Shown in pieces: positions 12,101 to 21,675 of a DNA stretch of 64,000 bases; the stretch's first letter is position 1, and each line of letters begins with the position of its first letter. A program made the translations under genes and the position numbers. Under the pieces are notes generated by a model, which was given only the letters and a program-made list of their open reading frames with translations, ran no database searches and was not told where the DNA came from. The stretch is from Rhodosporidiobolus odoratus (lineage: Eukaryota; Basidiomycota; Microbotryomycetes; Sporidiobolales; Sporidiobolaceae), in NCBI GenBank assembly GCA_034387635.1, contig JAOANU010000004.1, positions 124,001 to 188,000 on the forward strand, written 5' to 3'.

Positions 12101-12940
12101 GGTTGGAAGAGGGTCAGAGGGGGATTGAGGGGTTCTTCAAAGCGGGAGCAGTCGGGGCGGTGGGGCCGAAGAAGCCTGGAAATGCGAACGAGGATGGCGT
12201 CAAGGGAAAGAAGAGAGCGGCGTCGCTTCAGCCCAAGCAGGAGGACGACCAACGGGACATTAAGAAGACGAAGCGCAAGTTCTCCTCCCCCTCCACTCGT
12301 AATGGGCTGGGTGCATCGCGATCTTCGACTTCAACGTGCGGATTACCGACCGAGCTGGTCCTGTCTTCCGACTCGTCAGACGGTGGGGACGACGGAGAGG
12401 ACAGAAAGCCCGACCTCACGCCTTTTTCCTCGGTCACCACCCTGGATCCTTCTCGCCCTCCTCGTGTCAAACGCCCTCGCAACCTCCCTTCCTTCACCTG
12501 CTCTCGCTGCAACAAGAGCATGGTGATACCGACCGAAGCGGAGGAAGGGCTTGAAAAGGCGGAGTGGGAAAAGGGCAAGGTCAACGAGGTTTTGGAGAGG
12601 GTCGAGGCGGAGCATGCGGATTGGCATGTGGCGAGGGATTTGCTCGGTGCGGGCTCGCTTTCTTTACCTTCTTGTCTCGTACGTGCGCTGGTCGACTCGC
12701 GACGCGACTTGGGAACCGTCGAACAGCAGGGCTTGCACTGACTCCTTCTTTCCTTGGCCTTGTTGTGCAGAGCAAGAGCGCAAACGCAGTGGATGGGGTT
12801 TGTCCGCTTCCTCGACCACATCAAACGCGACCTCGATCAAGTCTGTGTCAGGTCAGTCGACAAAAAGCGGTGGCAAGACGGGCAAGAAGAAGGGAAAGAA
12901 GGGAGATGGGACTTTGCAGGGGTTTTTCCGTCCAAAGTAG
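9140..12940 (+). CDS. RAD30: DNA polymerase eta (translesion Y-family polymerase)
   Basis: Bypasses UV photoproducts such as cyclobutane dimers at stalled forks in the nucleus. In order, the sequence shows a disordered N-terminus, then the first catalytic motif HVDIDAAYAAMEMARLGI, created by splicing at about 9534/9633. Next come VQQWNGL, IAVNYPARAFGITRHES, and the second catalytic motif ASIDESFLDL (acidic pair at about 10396-10404). A thumb/helix-hairpin part follows (TCSAGIAVNKMLAKLTSAWKK, IRNLGGKLGNAV), then the little-finger domain (HRSPQFVIRSHQTPF, about 11890-12110). The tail has a UBZ-type ubiquitin-binding zinc finger with CSRC and HxxxH ligands (about 12500-12630). It ends in TLQGFFRPK, which has an LxxFF core like a PCNA-interacting peptide but lacks the usual first Gln. 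About ten introns. The start is the first ATG of the exon that splices into the polymerase domain. Confidence 0.95.
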
Positions 12941-13051
12941 ACCGCGCTCCTTTGGGCGCTATCTGGGTGTACATGGTAGCTGACACAGTACTGTTGTCGT
13001 AAATCTAGCCAGTCAGCTCCGGGCATGATTGAGGTCTTGTGCGAAAACTCG

Positions 13052-13057
13052 ACGCGT
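13052..13057. promoter_or_regulatory. ACGCGT motif upstream of the peroxiredoxin gene
   Basis: Lies 87 nt before the ATG at 13145, in a 204-nt spacer after RAD30. Confidence 0.35.
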
Positions 13058-13144
13058 CTCGCGATCTCGCGCGCCCCGCGGCGGCCTTGTTGTTCCTTTC
13101 CCCCCTTCCCCTCTTATCCTCTTCCAAGATTCGAGTACACGACC

Positions 13145-14663
13145 ATGCCCGCCACCCGTCGATCTGAAACTGCCCCTCGTCGCTCTTCTCGAGCCGCCAA
13201 GATTGAATCGGACAAACAAAGCGAAGTAACCGCCAAACAGCAGGCCGAGGAAGCGAAACGTAAGGCTGAAGCCGCGGCGGAGAGGAAGGCCAAGGCTGCC
13301 AAGACTAAGGGGAAGGCGACGAAGAGTAAGCCTGTCGCGAGGAAGGCGGCTCCTGTCAAGCGCAAGGCGGCGGAGGAGGAGGAGGAGGGAAGTGATGAAG
13401 ACGAGGCGGAGGACGACAAGCCTGCGCCGAAGAAGAGGGGACGTCCCGCGGGTAGGAAGACTCAAGCCAAGGCGGCGGACGACACTCAAGCAGAGGCGGA
13501 GGACCCCAAGCGGGAGGTCGGCGGGAAATACGCCGTGGGGGACTTGGTGGAAGATATCGAATTCCAGAACCGTACGTCGCGTTGCTTGGATTCCTTTCCG
13601 ACCCTATGAGCTCAAAAGATGCTTTTGAGGGTGTTCACGACCGTAAAACGTACCGAACGCGCGTCGTTGACCTGCTGTGCCCGATCAAGCAGAGGACGAC
13701 AAGAAGGTTTCGCTTGCTGAATTGTACAAGGACAACGGTCTTGTCATCTTTTCCTACCCGAGTACGTCTCGATCGTCTTTCCCTAGGTATAGCGAGCCGA
13801 AATTGACGAGGTTGTCACCTTGATGGAGTAGAGGCCAACACCCCCGGTATGCTTCGTTCTTTTTTCTTTCCGCTTCTCTACGCGTTTTCGCCGCAAAAGA
13901 CGCGTCTTTGACGAGCCATTTCTGAGAGTGTAGGCTGCACTACCCAAGCCTGTAACTTCCGCGACACGAAAACCGCGTTCGTCCAATCTCCCTTCCCCTA
14001 CTCTCCCCTTCCTCCCGTACTCACTCCTTCCATCCTATCCGTCTGAGAAACAGCTTCGGCGAGCACTCCTTCACCGTCCTCGGTCTCTCGCGCGACAAGC
14101 CCTCGGCTCAGTTGAGCTGGAAGGGTAAGCACGAATTGGGCTATGATTTGTTGTGCGACCCTGAGGCCGACTTGTTGAAGAAGTTGGGCGCTACCGAGGG
14201 TCAGAAGTGCGTTTCCTTTCTGTTTCGTGCCTTGGCTCTCACTCGTCTTTTCACAGCCATTGGCTCACATTTGACGCCCCCACTGACGTTATCCTTTTCA
14301 CTCGCTTCTTGTCGCTCGCCTGACACCCCTTGTCGAACCTTGATGCACTGCGGAACAGGCGTTGCCACTGGATCATCGCCAAAGGTGGTGAACTTCTCGA
14401 AGCCAAGATTGGTGTCAAACCGGCCGATGACGCCAAGAATGCGTGCGTTTCCTTCCTCTTCTTCTTCCTCCAACTCCCACCCTCTTTTTGGTCTCTCTTG
14501 TTCATCCGGTTCCCTTTGGTACGGGGTTTGATACATGTCTGACTCTGTGACCGTGGGTGTGTACAGGCTCGCTTTCGTCAGGGGTCTCGAGAATCCTGCA
14601 GGTGACAAGAAGGAGGAGGAGGAGGAGGAGGAGGAAGAGAAGGTCGCCGAACCCGCTGCTTAA
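13145..14663 (+). CDS. DOT5: Nuclear-type thiol peroxidase (BCP/PrxQ peroxiredoxin)
   Basis: Reduces alkyl hydroperoxides with thioredoxin-type donors. The N-terminal 110 residues are Lys/Ala/Glu-rich with a strongly basic stretch (APKKRGRPAGRKTQAK, an AT-hook-like GRP core plus a probable nuclear localisation signal). The PrxQ fold follows: KVSLAELYKDNGLVIFSYP, then the active loop KANTPGCTTQACNFRD. The first Cys is the peroxidatic residue, and the second, five residues on, is the resolving Cys of atypical 2-Cys PrxQ. HSFTVLGLSRDKPSAQLSW, LLCDPEADLLKKLGA and RCHWIIAKGGELLEAKIG complete the domain. The segment encoding KANTP is a 15-nt microexon (13832-13846). After RGLENPAGDKK the tail is poly-Glu and stops at TAA 14661-14663. 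The same frame then stays open for 45 more codons to TAA 14799-14801. One spliced junction near 13990 has a weak donor. Confidence 0.9.
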
Positions 14664-14801
14664 GGTGATGAGGAGAAGAAGGATGGCGCGGAGAAGAAGA
14701 AGGAGGAAGAGCAGAAGGACGATGCCCCTGCTGCTGCTGCTGCTGCTGCTGTTGAGGCCGAGGGTGAGGGCGCAGAGGAGGAGAAGAAGAAGAAGGAGTA
14801 A
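14664..14801 (+). other. In-frame acidic/polyalanine extension downstream of the peroxiredoxin stop
   Basis: Directly after TAA 14661-14663 the same frame encodes 45 residues of the same Glu/Lys-rich character as the tail before it, with a run of seven Ala from a GCT repeat (about 14732-14752), ending ...EEEKKKKE and TAA 14799-14801. It is probably former or alternative coding sequence separated by one nonsense codon. Confidence 0.55.
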
Positions 14802-15264
14802 TCTCCTTTTAGCGCACATCTCACTCTCTCTACCTGTTTCGCCTAGCCACGATAAACACAGCTCTGCGCTCTCTATCCACACACCCACGCCCAAGGACTC
14901 GTTCTCAGATACCCCTATACCCACCCCGATCGTCTTTTCCTCCTCCTGATCTTCGTCTTTTCTTATCCAGCCTAGTTTTGTTTATCCCGTTTCTGTACCC
15001 GGGACTTTTGGAAACCGCGTTTCGACTGACCTGCCCCTTGGGCGTAATGGCCTCGAGCCTTGCGACTCTGAAGAGGCTCGAGAGCAATAAGAAAGCGAGC
15101 TTCGACTACTACTGCCATCATCTGTGCTTGCAGTATCAGACTATGTATCCTGTACGATTGCGTTTGACGCTAAGACTCCTTGTCCCTTCCCTTCCCTCTC
15201 TCTCTCTCTCTTCTCCTCTCTGCAATCACCACTCACCGCTCACCCATCAAGGGGTAGAAAGGCC
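14802..15264. other. Convergent intergenic region, peroxiredoxin/glutaredoxin 3' ends
   Basis: About 460 nt between two converging genes. It is pyrimidine-rich, with a (TC)n tract near 15197-15222. I see no further gene. Confidence 0.5.
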
Positions 15265-16236
15265 TTAGGCGAGGAGCTTCTTGAGCTCGCCCTTGGAGTG
15301 GAGGGCTTGGAGGTCCGAGTTGCCTGCACAAGGTGCACATCGAGCGCGGAAGTCAGTCCCCCAAGTCAACGTTGGTCGGTGAGGGAGGAGGAGGCCGAGG
15401 AGGGACAGGTGGCGGGAAGAGGCCCAGCAAGAAGGTGGGGAGGAAAGCGACGTACCGCCAATGTGCTTCTGTCCAATAAAGACGGACGGGACGGTACGCT
15501 GACCGGTCTTGTCGCCGAGGTAGGCCTGCAGTGCGAGCGCGTGTCAAGAATCCACGCCGAGATAAAGTCAGTTACAGCGTAAGTTCAGATCAAGCTAGAC
15601 GAGGGAAACCAAAAACGAACCTGCCACTCGGAGCCATCCTCGAGCTGGTCGAGCTCGTACGAATCAAAGTCTTCGCCGAGCGACTGGAGGAGTTGCTTGG
15701 TCTTGTTGCAGTAAGGGCAGTAGGACTGCGGCAGAGGAAGAAGAAAGGGGATGGGGACGGGTCGAGAGGCGGGGAGGAATGCCGCGAGAGCGAGGGCGAG
15801 TCAGAGAAAGAGTAGGTCAGCTCGACTGTGAGGATGTGCTGCCTCGGAGAGAAGTGCAAGGCGTGAGTGGTTCCGACGTCGGAATAGATCGATTCGCCCG
15901 GACGAATCGGTGAGAATCCTCTTTTGAAGCGTTTTTTTGCCCCTGTCAGAGCACGGGCACACAGTAGCCACCTGCACATGTACTGGGGTCCCTTGTCGAC
16001 TTCCCTGAGCGGTGACCCCGAGGTTGACTGATTACCTCACTCGGCCGCTGGCTGGCCGACTCGGCATTCCCAACTGGCATGTTATGAGCGACAGCACTTT
16101 GTTCGCTCGCACAGTTGATTGCGTGCGAACTCGAGCTGTGGACTAGGCAAGTGGGCGGAGATGTGGTTACCTTTGAGAAGACGACGACGTTCTTGCCTCC
16201 CGAGATCTTTGCTTCGACGGTGTCCTTGGCGGGCAT
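15265..16236 (-). CDS. GRX1: Dithiol glutaredoxin
   Basis: Small glutathione-dependent thiol-disulfide oxidoreductase, about 105 residues, cytosolic by absence of a targeting sequence. Exon 1 (16236-16171) encodes [22 protein letters not shown]. After a long intron, exon 2 (15725-15621) begins [13 protein letters not shown] with the classic dithiol CPYC active site. Exon 3 (15525-15456) carries [17 protein letters not shown], containing the cis-Pro TVP and the glutathione-binding region. The last exon reads [17 protein letters not shown] and stops at TAA 15265-15267. Length and motif order match Grx1/Grx2. The first intron, 15726-16170, is 445 nt, several times the usual size here. The gene converges on the peroxiredoxin and diverges from ATG13. 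Confidence 0.95.
15726..16170 (-). other. Long first intron of the glutaredoxin gene
   Basis: 445 nt, donor AAG|GTAACC and acceptor CCGCAG, splitting the protein two residues before the CPYC active site. No internal exon is required by homology. Confidence 0.8.
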
Positions 16237-16562
16237 GGTTGACTGTAGTTGGTGGGTGCGAGAAGGTAAAGAATGTGCGAGAGAGCGTGGGGAGAAGGAG
16301 AGAACGAGAGAACGAGAGACGAAGACGTAAGACTTGCGACTCGGGGATTACAACACACAACACAACACGGTCAACCAACAGCCATTAGTACCCTTACTGG
16401 GTCCACACGAACGTTTGACCGCAACTCGGACTGTATCCCATCTCGTCATCGTCGCTTCACTCGAGACCTCCGGCTGCTCTGGCTCCTGGCTTGCTCCCCA
16501 TCGTCACCGTCACCTCTCTCAATCTCGACTCTTACTCCAACACTCGAACGCACACTCGGTGC
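16237..16562. promoter_or_regulatory. Divergent promoter region, glutaredoxin/ATG13
   Basis: A 326-nt head-to-head spacer with purine-rich GAGAGAACGAGAG repeats near 16275-16320 and CA-rich tracts (ACACACAACACAACAC, about 16351-16367). No TATA box is seen. Confidence 0.45.
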
Positions 16563-19500
16563 ATGTCATACACCCCACATCCCCACCCTTACTCGAACCC
16601 GTCCACTCACACTCACTCGACTTTGTCCCCCACCTCGGCCTCGTCTCCTCAGTCTCCCGACCCGCCCTACTCCCCTTACTCGCCACCACTCGCAGCTCTG
16701 AATACCTACTCGCCATCTCCGGACCAAGCGGCACTCAGAGGCGACAGAGACACGGGCCATCACACCGACCCCCACCGGCAAAGTGCGGGTACCACCACCG
16801 ACAACGCACTCAAACGACCAAACCAACCTCAGTCGGACACGGCCAGGGTTGATCAGCTCGTACAGGTGCGCCTTCACCTCGACCCGGTCAAACCCATGTG
16901 CTTGTCCTGTACTGACCCTTGCTCGCGCAGCACTTTTACAACAAAACCCTTGCTGTCCTGTCCCATGCCCGCCTCACTCACCCTGTCGAGTCCGAACCTT
17001 CGTCGTCCGCCGCAACCGGATCGACCTCGTCCGTCTCGACCGTAGCGGCCGGCCTGTTGCCGGGAGGTGGTGTGTCTCGACGAGCCAGCTCAACTGGGGT
17101 CGGAGGCGCCGACGGCAGGAAGAACGGCAAGGGCAAGGTGAACAAATGGGTGCGTCGATGCAGGCGATCCTTACGATTTTGCCCTTGCCTCCACCCCGAG
17201 CAAGAGCTGACCCTGACGCAATCCTGCTCGTCCACAGTTTAACCTCGAGCTCCCGGACTCGCCTATTCACCGTGACGAGCTCAAGACCTGGCGATCCGTC
17301 TCCACCCTCCTCTCAGCTTCAGGCGGCCCTTCGCCCTCCTCTTCCGTTCCCTTCTCGTCCTCCCCTTCCCCCTCTCCCGCTTCCGCCTCCGTCCCACCCA
17401 TGGTTTTGGAAACTCTTCTAGACGTGTCAGACCTGACCCCGAACCAAGTCCTCGTGCTCCAATCCTCCTCTGCTTCGTCTCCTTCCCCGCCGAGACGGAT
17501 ACGCGTCAACCCTTCCCTGGCGAAGCCAAGCACTTCCCCACCTCCCACCTCATTGCCTCGAGGCGTCCGATCACCGCTCGGGTCAGGCGGTCCAGGCAGC
17601 GCTGCCATTTCCTCGAGTGGCGCACCTCCAGTCGTCTTGGAACGCTGGGTACTACGATTCCTCCCGCCCCCTCCGTCTCGGTCTTCCACTCGCTCACAAA
17701 ACCAACCAAACGAAGATCTTCCTCTCACCTACAAACGTTCCATCCTACACTTTCGAAGTCTCTACACCCTCGCACGCGCCCTTCCCTCCTATGCCCTGCA
17801 TCGCAATCTCGCTCGAAGACGAGCTGGCGTCGGCGGGGCAGGATTGAAGATTGGGCTCAGGATGAGAGTGGGGGAGGGAGCCGAGGGGGAGGGGGATGGG
17901 AAAGGAGAGGTTGGGTTGGAGACACGGATTGAGGGAGATGAAGAGGGCGACGAGGGAATGAGGGAGATTGAGGGGATTACGTTTCCGGGAGTGGTGACCT
18001 CACTAGGGTGCGTCACAATCTCTTCAAACTCGAGCTATCACTCGCCTTGAGCGAGGTGGAGAGGATACGGCGGGCCAAGACGGAGCGTGGCCTGAGAAGG
18101 TCGAGCGAAGCTTGCTGACGCCCTCTTTCTGCCTCCATTCTTTGGCTTGCTTAACCGCATAGGACCTTGTCTCTGACTTGCACGTATCGTCTCAACGCGG
18201 CCTTCTCGGTTGAAGAGATTGAAACCCTCCTTTCGTCCCGCTTCATCGACGAAGACTTCTTTCGCCCCACCGTCATGCGCTACAAAAACCCTGAGGACGT
18301 CGCGCGACCTGGCTCTCTGCCCATTTCATCGCGCATGGCGATTGCTGCGAGCGCTGGAACCAACTCGCCTGCGAAAGCTTCCCCTCCCGCAGGAATCGCG
18401 GCGCAACAACCCGGTATAACGGGCCTCGCACCTCTTCCTTCTTACGGCTCGCTTTCTTCTCGACATCAGTACGCGCCTCCCCACTCCTCGTCTCACTTCC
18501 CGCACCCCCCCTCCCCTTTATCTGCTTCTCCCGCTCAGCGACCCCCCGCCCCGATCGCTTCTCCACTACCCGCGCCCCTCCCTCTCCCCGCTCCTTCTCC
18601 AGGACTTGCAACCTCCCCCCTCTCAACCTCTACCTCCTCTCGCTTCTCATCCTACGCCCCACCCGGAACCTCCACCGGAGGCGTCATCGAGCCAGCCTTT
18701 ATCTCTCTCTCGCGCGCTCGCGGTGCGTCCTACACCGGCTCAACAGTCGCCGGAATGACTGGTACTGGGATTCAACGCGCTAGTCCTCTGTCGTCCTCTC
18801 CGGTCCCGCAAGTTCCTCGCCGGACCAGCCTGACTTCCTCCTCTGCGGGGGCAAGTTCAGGAAGTCCAATCTTCCGACCAGGCAGTTACATCGCCTCCGC
18901 GCCCCAGGGTGGTCTCTCTTGTTCGCCCTCGTACAGCACCGTAGGCTACGGTCCCATCTCGCGTCAACAACCCTTTTCGACGGGAACGAGTGGTAGTCCC
19001 TGTTCGAACCAGCAGCTTCAATTCGGAGCTCGATCTCCGTTGGCTCCGGCGGTTCAGCATGTAGGACCTTCGAATTTAGGAGCTACGGCGCCCTCGTCTT
19101 CGTCTTTGGCTGGCGTTGGCGTTGGGGTTGGGGTTGGGGTGGGAATTGCCATTGGTGGGGGTGGGGGTCCTGGCCCAGGCCCAGGAGGAGCAGGAGCAGT
19201 GGCCGTACCCATCGGAGGAGGAGGAGGGAGCGGCGGTACCCCTTCCTCTTCTTCCTTCGGTCGAGGAGGAGGAGGAGGAGGAGGAGGAGCCGGTCCGTTC
19301 GCTTTCCCCTTTGGCAGTACTGGAACAGGAAGTTATACTTCCCGTTCCTTTGGCAGGGGGTCTTCGAGCGGTGGAGAAGCGGCTGGATGGGGTGGGCCGG
19401 AGAGTTATGCCTCTGGTGGTGGAGGGGCTGGCGGACCCATTGGCGCGCCCGGGTTGCAGAGGAGGGCTTCGAGTCGATTGTCGTTTGGGGCTTCTTCGTC

Positions 19501-21025
19501 GGGCACTCCAGGGATTGGGGCGGGCATGGGGAGTTTGGGAAGGTCGTCGAGGTTGAGTCAACTCGCCTCGGCTGCTGTAGGGCAGGAGGCCCACGAAGGG
19601 TCGAGGAAGAAGTTTGTCAATGAGGGCAGGCCGCCAGAGGACAAGGACGAGATCGAGGCGTTTTTAAGTTTGTTGGACAGCAAGCCCGACTTGAGGGGGA
19701 GTACGATGATGGCGGGTGGATCGTCTAGGTTTGGGGGAGGCAGCGTGTTGGCGAGCAAGAAGGATGTGGATGAGCAGATGAGGCAACTCAGGTCTAGCGT
19801 GTTTGGAGGCGGTGAGGGGTCTTCACCACCTTCGTTTACGGTCGCCGCACCTACTCCGCCTCGCGTGGGGCCGAGTGGGTTGAGCGGTATCTCGAGTCTG
19901 AGGAAACAGACGTCCAGGTTGTCGATTGAGGAGGATTCGGCGGGGGAGGCAGCTGCGGCGGTGGCGAGGGAAAGGGGGAGGTCACCCTCGGGGTCGGGGG
20001 GAGAGGGCGAGAAGCAGCAGCAGGAGCAGCAACAGCCAAGTTCAAGGCAACCGTATCGACCGCTCTTGTTGGGGCGGAAAAACGGTGCCATCTCTCCGAC
20101 CCTCTCCGCCACTTCTTCCTCGACTGCCAGACCGCCGCCCCTTCCTCCTCTCTCGCTCGACGGAGGCGCTGCCCGCTTCTCGTCGTCATCAGTCGAGCCG
20201 AGGTTCCTTCCTCTCCCTCTCTCAGCTGCAACGTCCCCTCTCGCCTCGCCCGGACTATCTCGCGAGCGAGATACCCACTCCACTGTTCCTCATTCTCTCG
20301 CTCAACAGCAACCTTATCCGCCTCTACCCTACCCCCCCGCAGCGACGACCACAACCTCGACATCTACCGAGCCAATCACTTTCGCCCCCAGCCTCTATGC
20401 CTCACCTCTAACCCGGGGCGTACGACAACCCCTCCTTCCAACACCTTCTCACATCCCCCTTCCTTCTTCCTCGAACGGTTTCACGCCCTCCCCCTCTTCT
20501 CCTTCGCCGTCACCTTCGCCCGCTCTCGCCTCGTCCTCCTCATTCCTCGCCTCGTCCCTCGATATCGACGTCGAAACGGACGTGGAAGCCGCTCTCTCAA
20601 CGTACCACCACTCGTACAGCCAAGAAGGGGAAGAAGTCGAAGCTGTCGGTCGACTCGAATTGGACGACAGTCCGTCGGCTTTACTCGCGGCGCAAGAAGA
20701 GCGGGGTCGTCAAGCCCGAGCAGGGTTGAGTCTCGAGAGTGGAAGTGAGAACGGTTCGGGTGGAGAGGAGGGAGAAGGAGGAGGAGGAGGAGGAGGTGAG
20801 GAAAGACGCGGTAGGAGACGAGAGGAGGCCCTGGCTGAAGCGGCGCAGAGAGCGCAAGAGGTCGCTTCTAGTCGGGATTCGACTCCGGCTGCGCACAGGG
20901 GTGTTGGATACTTTGGAGCGCATCCAATGGGGAGTAGGAGGAGGAGGAGCGGGAGTCGGAACGACAATGGCAATGGAGGAGAGGGGGAGAGGAGGAGTCC
21001 ACCGGAGATTTCGTGGATGGGCTGA
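16563..21025 (+). CDS. ATG13: Autophagy-related protein 13 (Atg1 kinase complex subunit)
   Basis: Regulatory subunit of the Atg1/ULK1 initiation complex, hypophosphorylated and active on TORC1 inhibition (family knowledge). The HORMA domain is pieced from exons: RVDQLVQ joined to HFYNKTLAVLSHARL, KWFNLELPDSPIHRDELK, LLDVSDLTPNQVLVLQ, VVLERWVLRFLP, and the hallmark YKRSILHFRSLYTLARALP followed by SYALHR. It continues with VVTSLGTLSLTCTYRLNAAFSVEE. The last exon (18167-21025, one 952-codon frame) is almost wholly disordered Ser/Pro/Gly sequence. It contains DEIEAFLSLLDSKPDL, the kind of short hydrophobic motif used for Atg17/Atg1 contact in other fungi. Two Gly-rich expansions lie at 19104-19300. 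Start ATG 16563 precedes a Pro/Ser leader; an upstream in-frame Met at 16491 is possible but less likely. Confidence 0.9.
19104..19300 (+). repeat. Gly/Val and Gly codon repeats inside ATG13
   Basis: A GGNGTT-type hexanucleotide repeat (about 19108-19145) encodes (Gly-Val)n. It is followed by GGT/GGA runs, including about nine consecutive GGA-type codons near 19263-19292. Replication-slippage expansion inside the disordered tail is the likely origin. Confidence 0.8.
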
Positions 21026-21675
21026 GGGTGGGTCAGGTTGCTCGAGCTTGGTATGGTGTGTTCTCCGTTCGGCGGGCCTCTCTCTCTCTCTCGCGCGCTC
21101 GCTCGCTCGCTCTCTCTCTCGCTTAACGATCTTTCGTATTTAGACCGCAGCATCATGTTCACTTTGTTTTTTTCCGTGTTTTGCACAGCTTGTTCTCACT
21201 CATCCATCTACCTCCTTGCTGTAGTCTTCCTATAACTCTGTGCTGTGTGGCGCATGTGTGAAATTGGACATGCTTCAGCCCGATGTGGTATCGCTAGAGG
21301 GCTTCTGACAGCGTTGCCCTCGCTAGTCTTCGGCGTTAGCCTCTTGCGTCGCCGCGCTACTTTATAAAGCGGTTCTATCGGTACTCAAGTGCTTGTAGGC
21401 GACACCTGTCATACAGTGCAATGTGACGAGTTTGGCGGACGAAGGATCTGTCCATGGAACTGCATTGCGGACCTTCTCAATCTGCAGCCTCAAGCCGGGA
21501 TAGTGCAATGGCAGGAATCTGACGAGCAAAGGGGAGAAGGAAAGAGCACCTCACCACCGAAGCGACGGGCCAGTGCACCAGGTCATGGCTACAGTCGCAC
21601 AACAAGTTTGTGCGATTTCTTTTTTCCTCAGGACTCCCTGTAACCTGCTCCTACGGCCCGACCCGCCTCGTCGTC
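21026..21675. other. Convergent intergenic region with CT/CG microsatellite
   Basis: 650 nt between ATG13 and the oxidoreductase 3' ends. It holds a (CT)n/(CGCT)n tract at 21078-21120, then T-rich sequence (21160-21180) fitting a 3' UTR. TATAAA-like sequence near 21363 has no gene to serve. No coding sequence is supported. Confidence 0.5.
21078..21120. repeat. (CT)n / (GCTC)n microsatellite
   Basis: Uninterrupted CT dinucleotides, then CGCG, then CTCGCTCGCTCG and CT again, in the ATG13 3' UTR. Confidence 0.85.

Noticed and set aside
21363..21368. TATAAA in the ATG13/oxidoreductase spacer
   Set aside because: Both flanking genes end here, so there is no gene for it to drive.
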